From positions 1 through 47,957 of the forward strand of contig DASUUH010000147.1 in NCBI GenBank assembly GCA_036374175.1: DNA of 47,957 bases, in the 5' to 3' direction. Shown here in pieces: positions 1 through 8,029 of this stretch; position 1 is the first letter of the stretch, and each line of letters starts with the position of its first letter. Below the pieces are notes generated by a model. The model saw only the letters and a list, made by a program, of their open reading frames with translations. It searched no databases and was not told where the DNA came from. Source of the DNA: JASLBX01 sp036374175 (GTDB lineage: Bacteria; Actinomycetota; Actinomycetes; Jiangellales; Jiangellaceae). A program made the translations under genes and the position numbers.

Positions 1-184
1 ATTTCCCCGATCCTGATGGGCCCATGATGGCGGTGAACTCGCCCGCGGCGAACTCGACGTCGATCCCGTCCAGCGCTCGGACAGCCGTCCGTCCTTCGCC
101 GTAAACCTTGGTCAGCCCGGCAGCTCGGGCGGCGGCCGAACCGGTCGACGCAGGGGAGTGCAGGGCATGCGATTGCGTTGTCAT
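1..184 (-). CDS. ABC transporter ATP-binding protein, MacB/LolD type (5' part only)
   Basis: The first 61 codons of an ATPase that runs off the left edge of the window. After about 20 Ala-rich residues it reads TKVYGEGRTAVRALDGIDVEF, then AGEFTAIMGPSGSGK, which is the A-loop and Walker A of the FtsX/MacB-associated export ATPases; the window stops inside Walker A. The ATG at 184 is the only good start and lies downstream of the response-regulator gene on the same strand. Such ATPases normally sit beside an FtsX-like permease, presumably to the left of this window. The adjoining two-component system and the palindrome at 284-303 suggest inducible drug or cell-envelope-stress export. The substrate cannot be told from the sequence. 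Confidence 0.85.
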   Translation of the reverse strand, partial: MTTQSHALHSPASTGSAAARAAGLTKVYGEGRTAVRALDGIDVEFAAGEFTAIMGPSGSGK

Positions 185-283
185 GGTGCCAAGGCTCCCG
201 GTCACGCGGGGCGCGGCGCGTCGGACGGGCGGCTGCACTTGGCGTGCGACCTTCGGTTGACGTGATCGCGGTACCGGCCGCTC

Positions 284-303
284 CGTACGACCAAGGTCGT
301 ACG
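284..303. promoter_or_regulatory. Perfect palindrome, candidate response-regulator operator
   Basis: Two 9-bp arms, CGTACGACC and GGTCGTACG, are separated by AA. The site lies 100 bp upstream of the ABC ATPase start (184) and just beyond the stop of the regulator gene (310). Its dyad symmetry and place fit a dimeric LuxR/NarL-type regulator controlling the transporter. That the neighbouring regulator binds it is an inference. Confidence 0.5.
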
Positions 304-309
304 TATGAG

Positions 310-975
310 CTATGACGCTCCGGGCCGGACGAGTCCGGTCTCGTAGGCGAGGACAACGAGCTGCACCCGGTCGCGCAGGCCCACCTTGGCCAGGATGCGC
401 CCGACGTGGGTTTTGACGGTCGCCTCGGTCACGAACAGGGCGTCGGCGATCTCGGCGTTGGACCGGCCGCGCGCGACCTCTTGGACGATCTGGTGCTCGC
501 GCTGCGTCAGCGCTTGCCAGACCGAGCCCGAGGGCGGCCGGGCGGCTGGCAGGTGGGTGGCGAAGCGTTCGATCAGGCGGCGCGTGGTGCTCGGCGCCAC
601 CACGGCGTCGCCCGCGTGGACCGCCCTGATCGCGTCGAGCAGGACCGGCGGCTGGGCGTCTTTGAGCAGGAACCCGCTGGCGCCGGCTTTCAGCGCCGCG
701 AACGCGTATTCGTCCAGGTCGAAGGTGGTCAGGACGATGACCTTGGGCGGGTCGGGCCGTGCACACAGCCGGCGGGTGGCCTCGACGCCGTCGAGCACCG
801 GCATCCGGACGTCCATCAGCACGACGTCGGCGCGCGTGACCGACAGCGCCTGCAGAGCGGCGTCGCCGTTCCCGGCCTCACCGACGACGGCGAGGTCCGC
901 CTGGGAGTCGATGACCATCCGGAAACCGGCCCGGACCAGATCCTGGTCGTCGACAAGGAAGACACGCACCGGCAC
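310..975 (-). CDS. LuxR/NarL-family two-component response regulator
   Basis: A 221-residue regulator. Residues 1-120 form a receiver domain: acidic pair in FLVDDQ (9-10), phospho-acceptor D55 in LMDVRMP, LTTFD switch around 82-86 and K105 in GFLLKDA. Residues 156-213 form a GerE/LuxR helix-turn-helix (LTQREHQIV, AEIADALFV, TVKTHVGRIL). I start it at the GTG at 975 because a GGAG box lies 9 nt upstream and this is directly after the kinase stop (980); the reading frame stays open much further upstream but that part is kinase sequence in another frame. It is translated from the kinase transcript and probably acts on the downstream ABC exporter. This is the DesR/LiaR-like class common in actinomycetes. 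Confidence 0.92.
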   Translation of the reverse strand: MPVRVFLVDDQDLVRAGFRMVIDSQADLAVVGEAGNGDAALQALSVTRADVVLMDVRMPVLDGVEATRRLCARPDPPKVIVLTTFDLDEYAFAALKAGASGFLLKDAQPPVLLDAIRAVHAGDAVVAPSTTRRLIERFATHLPAARPPSGSVWQALTQREHQIVQEVARGRSNAEIADALFVTEATVKTHVGRILAKVGLRDRVQLVVLAYETGLVRPGAS

Positions 976-979
976 GCGG

Positions 980-2161
980 TCACACTCCGTTCGCGTAGGG
1001 CAGGTCGGCGGCCACCCGCCAGCCGCCGCCCGTGGCCGGGCCGGCGTCCAGCCGGCCACCGTACATCGCCAGGCGCTCGCGCATGCCGGAAAGGCCATGC
1101 CCGTCGCCGTCCGGAGTGGCCGCACCGCGGCCGTCGTCGGTGACCTGGATGTGAAGGATCTCTCCGGCATACGTGAGCTGGACGGTGGCCCGAGCCTGTG
1201 GGCCGGCGTGCTTGAGGACGTTTGTCAGTGCCTCCTGGACGGCGCGGTACGCCGCCAGCGACTGCCCTTCGGCGAGCTCGCGCGGCACACCGATGACGTG
1301 CAGGTCGACGGGCAGGCCTGCGTCGCGGAACGAATCCAGCAGGTCCGACACCTGGTCCAGGCCCGGCTGCGGTCCGGGTTGCGGGTCGCCATCGGGCGCG
1401 TCACCGCCGGTGCGGAGGATGCCGAGTAGTCGACGCATTTCAGCCAGCGCCCGCCGTCCCGTCGTCGAAATGGTCTCCAGGGCTGAGACGGCCGACTGCG
1501 GGTCGTCCTGCGCGGCGTACCGGCCCCCGTCGGCCTGTACCACGATGACCGAGAGGTTGTGCGCCCCGACGTCGTGCATCTCGCGCGCGATGCGGGCGCG
1601 CTCTTCGGCCGCGGCGATCTGGGCGCGCTGGTCCCGTTCGCGTTCGGCCTGGCGGGCGCGCTCGAGGAGCTCAGTAACGTAGGCCTGGCGCAGGCCACGG
1701 ACGTCACCCAACGCCCAGGCGCCTGCAGCGGCGGCCGTATAGAGCATGACGCCGGTCACGAACGACCCGGAGCCGCCGCCGACCAAGACATAACGCTGGC
1801 TGGCCAGCACAGCGCCGAGCACGCCTACGGCCAGCCCGAGGCGGCTGGCCCACCGCGGCCCGTAGGCGGCGATCGAGTAGAGCGCGAGCAGGACGGCGCC
1901 GTCGACGGGGGACAGCGTGACGCCGACGATCCACTGGACCAACCCGGTGAGCGCCACCACGGCGAACGACTCGACTGGACGCACGCGGCGAAAGACGAGC
2001 GCGGCGAACATGACGCCGCCGAGCACAAGGTGCGGCCAGCCGGGGTCGTACCCGACCGCCGACGGCAGCGTGAGCAGCGCAAACAGGCCGGCCGCCAGCG
2101 CGGCGTCCGGCACCACCGGGTGCCGTTGCAGCCACGCGTAGAACCGATCCCGCCGTCTCAC
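980..2161 (-). CDS. Sensor histidine kinase, HisKA_3 family
   Basis: About 393 residues. The N-terminal half has roughly five hydrophobic segments (for example VVPDAALAAGLFALLTLP and HLVLGGVMFAALVF), so it is an integral membrane sensor without a large extracellular domain. A charged linker leads to the dimerisation helix, with the phosphorylatable His near residue 196 in EMHDVGAHNLSV, then an N-box (QEALTNVLKH) and a G-box (DDGRGA, HGLSGMRERL) of the HATPase domain. In the family the motif after the His is usually HDVVAHSLS; here it is HDVGAHNLS. The start is uncertain: GTG at 2161 is preferred, TTG at 2179 is possible, and an ATG at 2302 would add 47 unrelated-looking residues. It is the partner of the regulator at 310-975. 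Confidence 0.88.
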   Translation of the reverse strand: MRRRDRFYAWLQRHPVVPDAALAAGLFALLTLPSAVGYDPGWPHLVLGGVMFAALVFRRVRPVESFAVVALTGLVQWIVGVTLSPVDGAVLLALYSIAAYGPRWASRLGLAVGVLGAVLASQRYVLVGGGSGSFVTGVMLYTAAAAGAWALGDVRGLRQAYVTELLERARQAERERDQRAQIAAAEERARIAREMHDVGAHNLSVIVVQADGGRYAAQDDPQSAVSALETISTTGRRALAEMRRLLGILRTGGDAPDGDPQPGPQPGLDQVSDLLDSFRDAGLPVDLHVIGVPRELAEGQSLAAYRAVQEALTNVLKHAGPQARATVQLTYAGEILHIQVTDDGRGAATPDGDGHGLSGMRERLAMYGGRLDAGPATGGGWRVAADLPYANGV

Positions 2162-2266
2162 GCCAGGCAGGCTAACCAACTTGCGTGTTCCCCTTGCCGA
2201 TGGGCGATGATCGGCGCCCGACACGCAAGACGATCTATCGACGGGATCGCCGCCCCGGGCGTATGG

Positions 2267-2278
2267 TTGACGCGTCAA
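2267..2278. promoter_or_regulatory. TTGACGCGTCAA palindrome upstream of the DoxX gene
   Basis: A perfect 12-bp palindrome ends 40 bp before the DoxX start. Its left half doubles as a possible -35 (TTGACG), and a TATGGT just upstream (2262-2267) could be a -10, which would place the palindrome over the transcription start. The sequence resembles operators of MarR-type regulators. No such regulator is encoded in the window, so the binding protein is unknown. Confidence 0.4.
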
Positions 2279-2318
2279 TGGATGGCTGAGATTCCCGGCC
2301 ATATCTCAAGGAGGCAAC

Positions 2319-2732
2319 ATGGACGTCCTGTTCCTGATCGGTCGGGTTCTGTTCGTCTTACTCTTCTTAGGCAGCGCGATGGGTCATTTCGGACAGACCG
2401 ACTCGATGGCTGGATATGCGGAGAGTCGCGGAGTCCGCCCGGCCCGCCCCGCGGTCCTCGTAACGGGCGCGCAGATCGTGATCGGCGCGTTGCTGGTCCT
2501 GTTCGGCATCTGGATGGACGTCGGTTTCATCCTTCTCGCCATATTTCTGCTCAGCACCGCGTTCTTGATCCACTCGTTCTGGCGCGACTCGGGGGAGGCC
2601 CGGTTCAACGAGCAGGTTCACTTCATGAAGGATCTTGCACTGGCCGGCGCGTCGCTCATGGGCCTCGCCGCCGTATGGATGCTCGGCGACGACCTCGGGC
2701 TCACGATCACCGGCCCGCTGTTCAACCCGTAA
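2319..2732 (+). CDS. DoxX-family integral membrane protein
   Basis: A 137-residue protein with four hydrophobic helices (about residues 3-20, 46-64, 67-87 and 106-122). The first carries the DoxX-like pattern LIGRVLFVLLFLGSAMGHF. The family contains small quinol- or thiosulfate-linked membrane proteins, many of unproven function and often induced by oxidative or electrophile stress. A very strong Shine-Dalgarno (AAGGAGG, 2308-2314) precedes the ATG. The gene stands alone and is closed by the hairpin at 2738-2786. The upstream palindrome TTGACGCGTCAA suggests repression by a dimeric regulator. Confidence 0.85.
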   Translation: MDVLFLIGRVLFVLLFLGSAMGHFGQTDSMAGYAESRGVRPARPAVLVTGAQIVIGALLVLFGIWMDVGFILLAIFLLSTAFLIHSFWRDSGEARFNEQVHFMKDLALAGASLMGLAAVWMLGDDLGLTITGPLFNP

Positions 2733-2737
2733 TCCGC

Positions 2738-2786
2738 TGATCATCGGCACTTTCCGGGTAATGCAGCCGGAAAGTGCCGATGATCA
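2738..2786. terminator. Perfect 20-bp hairpin after DoxX; copy of a dispersed palindromic element
   Basis: Arms TGATCATCGGCACTTTCCGG (2738-2757) and its exact complement (2767-2786) flank a 9-nt loop. It begins five bases after the DoxX stop. No U tract follows, so it is a hairpin-only terminator at best. The same element lies inverted at 28966-29022. Confidence 0.75.
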
Positions 2787-2816
2787 CGTCAGGGGTTTGG
2801 GCTAGCGTGGTCAACC

Positions 2817-3842
2817 GTGGCAGCACCGAAACTCGAACTCGAGGTCGACGGCCGTACGGTGAAGGTGTCGAACCCCGACAAGGTTTACTTCCCCGAGGTG
2901 GGCGTCACCAAGCGGGAGCTCGTCGAGTACTACGTGGCCGTGGGTGAGCCGATCGTCCGGGCGCTGCGCGAGCGTCCGACCTACCTGCAGCGTTTTCCCG
3001 ACGGCGTCGAGGGCGAGGAGATCTACCAGAAACGGCTGCCGAAGTTCGCCCCGGACTGGATCGAGCGCACGACCGTCACCTTCCCGTCCGGCCGCTCCGC
3101 GGAAGCGCTGTGCGTCACCTCGCCGGCCGACGTCGTGTGGGCGGCCAACCTGGGCACTATCACGTTCCACCCGTGGCACGCCCGGGCGGCCGACGTCGAC
3201 CGTCCCGACGAGCTGCGCGTCGACCTCGACCCGCAGCCGGGCACATCGTTCGACGACGCTCGCAAGGTGGCGATCGAGACCGTCCGGCCGTTGCTGGACG
3301 AGCTCGGCTACCAGGGATTCCCCAAGACCAGCGGCGGCCGCGGCGTGCACGTCTACTTGCGAGTCGAGCCGCGCTGGACTTTCGTCGAGCTCCGCCGGGC
3401 CGCGATCGCGCTGGCCCGCGAGATCGAGCGGCGGGCACCATCCCGGGTCACCACCGCCTGGTGGAAGGAGCTTCGCGGCGAGGCCGTGTTCGTCGACTAC
3501 AACCAGAACGCGCGCGACCGCACGATCGCCTCCGCCTGGTCGGCCCGGCGCACACCGCGCGCCACCGTCTCGACGCCCGTCACGTGGGACGAGCTGGCCG
3601 ACGTCGAACCAGACGACCTGACGATCCGCACGGTGCCCGCACGGCTGGCCGAACGCGGCGATCCCCATGAAGCGATCGACGGCACACGCTACTCGCTGGA
3701 GCCGCTGCTCGAGATGGCCGAGCGGGACGAAGCCGGTGGGCTCGGCGACCTGCCCTACCCGCCCAACTACCCCAAGATGCCCGGCGAGCCGCCCCGTGTT
3801 CAGCCAAGCAAGATCAACCCGCGGAACTGGGAGAGCACGTAG
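2817..3842 (+). CDS. LigD-type polymerase/primase domain protein (stand-alone)
   Basis: A 341-residue archaeo-eukaryotic-primase-fold polymerase like the PolDom of bacterial NHEJ ligase LigD. Catalytic metal ligands are D136 and D138 in RVDLDPQPG and D227 in AVFVDYNQN. The triphosphate-binding motif KTSGGRGVHVYL (H178) and the N-terminal VSNPDKVYFPE are also present. In the family this enzyme adds ribonucleotides, fills gaps and primes end joining with Ku and a ligase. There is no ligase or nuclease domain in this polypeptide. An ATP-dependent ligase gene lies 15.6 kb away (19415-20476); no Ku gene is in the window. The GTG start lies 8 nt after a TAGCGT -10-like box, so translation may be leaderless. 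Confidence 0.93.
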   Translation: MAAPKLELEVDGRTVKVSNPDKVYFPEVGVTKRELVEYYVAVGEPIVRALRERPTYLQRFPDGVEGEEIYQKRLPKFAPDWIERTTVTFPSGRSAEALCVTSPADVVWAANLGTITFHPWHARAADVDRPDELRVDLDPQPGTSFDDARKVAIETVRPLLDELGYQGFPKTSGGRGVHVYLRVEPRWTFVELRRAAIALAREIERRAPSRVTTAWWKELRGEAVFVDYNQNARDRTIASAWSARRTPRATVSTPVTWDELADVEPDDLTIRTVPARLAERGDPHEAIDGTRYSLEPLLEMAERDEAGGLGDLPYPPNYPKMPGEPPRVQPSKINPRNWEST

Positions 3843-3985
3843 GAGCACTCATCGGCTCCGCTGGTGTTCTCGTTCGTCGGCGGCTGCCACGGCTGGCAGA
3901 CGCGCGAAGAACACGCGTTACGGCTCGGAACTCGAACCAGCGATCTGCGGTCCTAATCGGGGAATAGGGGCCTAAGACTCTACCC

Positions 3986-3998
3986 ACTCGTGACGAGT
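3986..3998. promoter_or_regulatory. Dyad ACTCGT-G-ACGAGT upstream of the protease-NTPase operon
   Basis: A perfect 13-bp palindrome lies 61 bp before the protease start. It overlaps GTGACG (3990-3995), a possible -35, with AT-richer TAATACGAATACA following (4004-4016). It may be an operator for the operon at 4060-7134. The rest of the 217-bp gap (3843-4059) holds only a weak tRNA-like fragment. Confidence 0.35.
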
Positions 3999-4059
3999 CG
4001 GCGTAATACGAATACAGGAGTCTCGAAAGGACGATTCATAGCGCCGCGGGGGAGGAATC

Positions 4060-5580
4060 ATGCCGAACGGGACAATGCCGTCGAATGAAACGCCATCGGA
4101 TCGGAATATGGCACGAGTGGAGCGAGCCAAGACGGTCGCTCTGGAACGCCTACTAGCGATTCCGGGAGTACACACGGTGGGAATTGGTTACAAGCGTCGC
4201 GGTGAGGAAGAGACCGACGAACTTGCGGTCGTAGTGTTCGTCGATAGGAAGCTACGACCTGGAGACGTTCCTCCAGACTGGATGGTGCCACCGGAGATCC
4301 ACTTCTTCATGGACTCGACTGAAGAGCAGGAGGTTGTCCGGACCGATGTGGTGGAACAACCACGCCCAGTTGAGTTCCCGCACATTCCGGACGGCACGCT
4401 GGCGACTCGAGTTCGCCCTGTGGCCGGAGGTCGCAGCATTTGGCGGTCCGGCGGCGGCGGTGGGACTCTGGGCGGCTGGGTCTGGGACGACTTGAATGAT
4501 GAGGTTGTCCTGCTGACCAACAACCACGTCCTGGGCGGTGTCGTCGGTACTCAGGTGTTTCAGCCGTGGGGCAGTACAGCAGTTGCCGATCATATTGCGG
4601 ACCTCGTACGAACGGGCACCCTGGACGCAACAATCGCAGCGCCGGTGAACGATGCAGATGTGCTGCAGGAAATCGAGGGGCTGGGGCCAGCCGTCTACGA
4701 AGTCACGCCTGCGACCTTGAAAATGGAAGTTGAAAAATCAGGCGCCACTACGGAGCACACCATCGGGAAAGTTGAGTACGTCAGCCTCACCCCAAAACAT
4801 CCGCCCTATGTCTCAACTAACGACTTCTTGGTCAAGCCCATCGATCCGACCGGCCCACCCAAAGGGTTTGGCTGGCACGGTGACTCCGGATCGCTGATCG
4901 TCGAACGCACCAATCCGTCGGGACAATCTTGGAAGCGTGTCGTCGGACTGCTCTGGGGCGGTATCGACTCGGGTACCTACGGCGGCTGGGGTTATGCACA
5001 TCAGATCCAGGACGTTTTTGCGAACTTGCATCTGGGCACACTGTGCGCAGGCGCGTTTGAAGAGTTCCTGGACAACCTGTTCGCGAAGAACTTCTCGATC
5101 GAGCCCGTATCCGTCACGCCAATCCAGTTGCCTGGGCCGGTGGCGGCGGCGATCACACCGCAGTTGCCGACCACCGTCCCTGTCCTCGCTTTGGTCTTCC
5201 AACAGGCAACGGCACGAATCCGACGGACTCGAGCACTCCACCGTGGGATCGCACGTGACGTCGAAAAGCGGCTCCGCGCTACTCGAGAGGGCAACGAACT
5301 TGTCGCCGCAGTCCACGAGCATCGCGCCAGCCTAACGCGACTGATACTCGACCGGGAGACGCGCCGCGCCCTCGCCGCTGCTGGGGCACCGTTCGTCGAG
5401 GACATATGGACCGCCGAGGAATTGCTCGCACGGCGCGTTACGGAAGACGACCTCGCCCGCTTCCGCCGACTGGTGAGAATGGCTGAAGAGCGGCGCCCAG
5501 AACTGAGCCCACTCTTGGAGCTGTTCAACCGTCTCATCGACGAGCTACCCGGCCGGAGCCTCATCGACGTCATGCGGTAG
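4060..5580 (+). CDS. Trypsin-fold serine protease with helical C-terminal extension
   Basis: A 506-residue protein with a chymotrypsin-type catalytic triad visible as H156 (LLTNNHVLGG), D189 (GTLDATIA) and S276 (GWHGDSGSLI). An N-terminal segment (about 25-85) with PGVHTVGIGYKRR and VVVFVDRKL resembles the N-terminal part of NAL1-like proteases. Residues about 330-506 are charged and mostly helical (RIRRTRALHRGIARDVEKRL), with no family I recognise. There is no signal peptide, so it is likely cytosolic. A GGGGGAGG Shine-Dalgarno precedes the ATG. It shares an operon with the KAP NTPase 51 bp downstream. Base composition is visibly less GC-rich than the neighbours, suggesting acquisition. A protease effector controlled by the NTPase is my inference. 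Confidence 0.85.
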   Translation: MPNGTMPSNETPSDRNMARVERAKTVALERLLAIPGVHTVGIGYKRRGEEETDELAVVVFVDRKLRPGDVPPDWMVPPEIHFFMDSTEEQEVVRTDVVEQPRPVEFPHIPDGTLATRVRPVAGGRSIWRSGGGGGTLGGWVWDDLNDEVVLLTNNHVLGGVVGTQVFQPWGSTAVADHIADLVRTGTLDATIAAPVNDADVLQEIEGLGPAVYEVTPATLKMEVEKSGATTEHTIGKVEYVSLTPKHPPYVSTNDFLVKPIDPTGPPKGFGWHGDSGSLIVERTNPSGQSWKRVVGLLWGGIDSGTYGGWGYAHQIQDVFANLHLGTLCAGAFEEFLDNLFAKNFSIEPVSVTPIQLPGPVAAAITPQLPTTVPVLALVFQQATARIRRTRALHRGIARDVEKRLRATREGNELVAAVHEHRASLTRLILDRETRRALAAAGAPFVEDIWTAEELLARRVTEDDLARFRRLVRMAEERRPELSPLLELFNRLIDELPGRSLIDVMR

Positions 5581-5631
5581 GCGCCATAGATCATATGTGC
5601 ACGTCTACCGCTCGACCTGGAGGGAGCGAAG

Positions 5632-7134
5632 ATGGTCGACGTGTTGCCTGTTATAGCTGATACCCCCAGCATGGCACCGCGGCTTGGCTTCGAAGCGTAC
5701 GCAGACGCGCTTGCGCGAGCCGTTCGTGGTGGTGAGCCGGCCCAGTTCACGATTGGCATCTATGGCGCCTGGGGCAGCGGAAAGTCGTCGCTTCTACACG
5801 CGATTGAAAACGAGTTGAAGCCATATGACGACGTTCTGACGGTTCCGTTCGACGCCTGGAGATACGAACGCGCAGATCATATTATCGTCCCACTACTCCA
5901 TTCGATTAAGACGTTAATAGGAGATCTGCAAGACGCCGCACTTTCAGATAAGGTTCGGACTGCTCTTACGTCAGTGATCAAAAGCATCACATTCAGGCTC
6001 GGTCCATTGACGATCGACCCTAGCAGATATGCCGGTGACGCCGGCGCCGACTCCTACGAGGAGGCACTTGACGCTGCATACCAACGTCCCTACGCCGACA
6101 TGGCGGCAATCGGCAATTCTCTTGGCGACCGACGGATCGTGGTATTCATCGACGATCTCGACCGTTGTTCTCCCGACAAGGCTGTATCGCTCCTCGAGGC
6201 AATAAATCTCGTCATGGATGTGCCCGGGTTCATTTTTGTCCTCGCGCTTGATTACGAGGTTCTGGTCAAGGCTGTCGCGACCCGATATCCGTACACGTCC
6301 GGGCATGTATTCATCGAAAAGATGGTCCAAGTGCCGTTTCGTGTGCCCCGGCTAGACCTTCGACGTGAAGGGTTTCTTGAGGACCTAATTCCGAACTGGG
6401 TCAGGCACCGCCGTTCTCTGCCGTCCAACTTCGACGAGATTGCGTACGACGTAGCTACCATGGGGTTGGAAGCAAATCCTCGACAGGTTAAGCGCTTCAT
6501 CAACTCAGTTCTCGTGCTTACGAGCATCGCCGAGCGGAGAATCGCTGATGCGGACGTCCGTCTGCTGGCGGGCCTCGTGGGCCTGCAGCTTCGCTGGCCC
6601 GCTGAATACCAGGACTTCGCCGACGCCGTCTATTCCGAGGACGAGGAGCCAGCACAGGGCATTTTTGCTGGAGATCAGCCGGATCTAGCGAGGTATGCGA
6701 GGCACTTCTTTGAGGACACTCGTTCGGCTGAGCAGCTGAAGGCGCTACTGCAGTTGACTGAGGCTGTGGCGGGGCCCGAGAACTTCAGTGGTTACCAGAC
6801 CGGTGAATACGCAGTCTTGTCCGAGAGTGCGGCAGAACTTCGTCAGCAGCATCTCGGCGAAATTATGTCCGCGCTTGATGCGAATGGCTTCAACGTGTCG
6901 GAAAGATCTCCGAACATCTTCTACCATTCCGAACTGCCGAGACACCGAATTCGGATAGGAAAAACTATTCTGCGGTTTGAGTCTAGGGAACGGGATGGCC
7001 GCTGGAAACTATGGGGTGAGTCGCTGTTACTAACCCGCGAGCATGAACGGGCACTGGAGTTGATATCCAAGCCCAAGCAGATCCAGAATTGGCCCCGCCT
7101 GAGTAGAGAAGTCGGAGCCGGTCGGTCCGTGTAG
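5632..7134 (+). CDS. KAP-family P-loop NTPase
   Basis: A 500-residue NTPase with Walker A GAWGSGKSS (45-53, K51), the KAP signature VPFDAWRYE (71-79), Walker B VVFIDDLDRCS (170-180), a sensor-like VLALDYEVL (203-211), FIEKMVQVPFRVP (227-239) and NPRQVKRFIN (282-291). Many KAP proteins carry membrane helices between Walker A and B; I see none here, so it is probably soluble. The last 150 residues are not recognisable. The family includes PifA, the F-plasmid protein that excludes phage T7. A GGAGGGAG box precedes the ATG and the protease gene ends 51 bp upstream. Some stretches are only about 45-50% GC (for example 5881-5940), well below flanking genes. Confidence 0.88.
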   Translation: MVDVLPVIADTPSMAPRLGFEAYADALARAVRGGEPAQFTIGIYGAWGSGKSSLLHAIENELKPYDDVLTVPFDAWRYERADHIIVPLLHSIKTLIGDLQDAALSDKVRTALTSVIKSITFRLGPLTIDPSRYAGDAGADSYEEALDAAYQRPYADMAAIGNSLGDRRIVVFIDDLDRCSPDKAVSLLEAINLVMDVPGFIFVLALDYEVLVKAVATRYPYTSGHVFIEKMVQVPFRVPRLDLRREGFLEDLIPNWVRHRRSLPSNFDEIAYDVATMGLEANPRQVKRFINSVLVLTSIAERRIADADVRLLAGLVGLQLRWPAEYQDFADAVYSEDEEPAQGIFAGDQPDLARYARHFFEDTRSAEQLKALLQLTEAVAGPENFSGYQTGEYAVLSESAAELRQQHLGEIMSALDANGFNVSERSPNIFYHSELPRHRIRIGKTILRFESRERDGRWKLWGESLLLTREHERALELISKPKQIQNWPRLSREVGAGRSV

Positions 7135-7250
7135 CCGCGCCGGTCGCGGCAGTAGGGCTGAACCTCTCAGCTTGCTCAAGAACCTACCGTCGCTGCCGTG
7201 GCCGCGGTTTGATCTATTCCGGCCCACCACGGGGGATGGGTACGGGGGGT

Positions 7251-7296
7251 GGCGAGGCGCACCTGTGGCACCGCCTAGTCGTAGGTGCGCCACGCC
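7251..7296. terminator. 14-bp hairpin between the KAP gene and the next two-component operon
   Basis: Arms at 7251-7264 and 7283-7296 pair over 14 bp with one mismatch (core GGCGCACCT/AGGTGCGCC, 18-nt loop). It lies 117 bp after the KAP stop and 41 bp before the regulator ATG. It could terminate the upstream operon or act as a regulatory stem for the downstream one. Confidence 0.5.
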
Positions 7297-7336
7297 GCTC
7301 TATGCGCGCTTTTGCGTCCTGTGCGAAGCTTGGCCG

Positions 7337-8017
7337 ATGCAGCTGCTGGTCGTGGAGGACGACGATCACGTCGCCAGCGCGCTGGTTTCCGTATTGTCGC
7401 GGCACGGCTTTGAAACGGTCCGGGCTCGCGACGGGCACAGTGCACTCGAGGCGCTCAGCGCGGAGACCGACATGGTGTTGCTCGACCTGGCGCTGCCGGA
7501 CATGGACGGCTTCGAGGTGTGCGAGAGGATCCGCAAGGTCTCCGACGCCCCGGTGATCATGGTCACGGCCCGCGCCCAGCTCGACGCGCGCGTCCAGGGT
7601 CTCGAGCTCGGCGCCGACGACTACCTGGTCAAGCCGTACGACCTGCGCGAACTGCTGGCCCGGATTGATGCGGTCTTCCGCCGCGGTCGCGGCCACGAAT
7701 GGGACGACCGGTCCGACGCCGCCAAGGTCCGGGTCGGGGGTGTGTGCATCGATCTTGCTGCACGCGAGTTGCGGCTGGACGATGGTTCGGTCGTACCGCT
7801 GACCCGCAAGGAGTTCGACGTCATCGCCCTGCTCGCCCGGCATCGCGGGGTCACGCTGACCCGCGAGCGAATCCTTCGCGAGGTGTGGAACACCAGCTGG
7901 AAGGGTCTGGGCCGCAGCCTTGAGGTGCACGTGGCCGCGATCCGGCGCAAACTCGGCGACCACGAGCTGATCGAGACCGTTCGAGGGGTTGGCTACCGGC
8001 TGGCGGGCCACGAGTAG
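7337..8017 (+). CDS. OmpR/PhoB-family response regulator
   Basis: A 226-residue regulator. The receiver has the acidic cluster VVEDDD, phospho-acceptor D50 (VLLDLALPDMDG) and K99 (ADDYLVKPYDL). The winged helix-turn-helix (about 130-224) ends in the typical SLEVHVAAIRRKL and ETVRGVGYRL. I take the ATG at 7337; the frame is open further upstream, but residues before this are not receiver-like. It is the first gene of a three-gene operon with the kinase 12 bp downstream and the TAXI lipoprotein overlapping the kinase end. Confidence 0.93.
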   Translation: MQLLVVEDDDHVASALVSVLSRHGFETVRARDGHSALEALSAETDMVLLDLALPDMDGFEVCERIRKVSDAPVIMVTARAQLDARVQGLELGADDYLVKPYDLRELLARIDAVFRRGRGHEWDDRSDAAKVRVGGVCIDLAARELRLDDGSVVPLTRKEFDVIALLARHRGVTLTRERILREVWNTSWKGLGRSLEVHVAAIRRKLGDHELIETVRGVGYRLAGHE

Positions 8018-8029
8018 GACGATACGGCC

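Noticed and set aside
3890..4000. tRNA-like fragment on the minus strand (TTCGAGT loop-like and D-loop-like pieces, near-complementary ends)
   Set aside because: The T-stem does not pair and the anticodon arm is not recognisable. It might be a decayed attachment site beside the low-GC operon, but no matching repeat was found at its other end (7135-7336).
7135..7336. Coding sequence between the KAP gene and the response regulator
   Set aside because: The regulator frame is open from 7172, but the extra residues are low-complexity and not receiver-like; a hairpin occupies the space.
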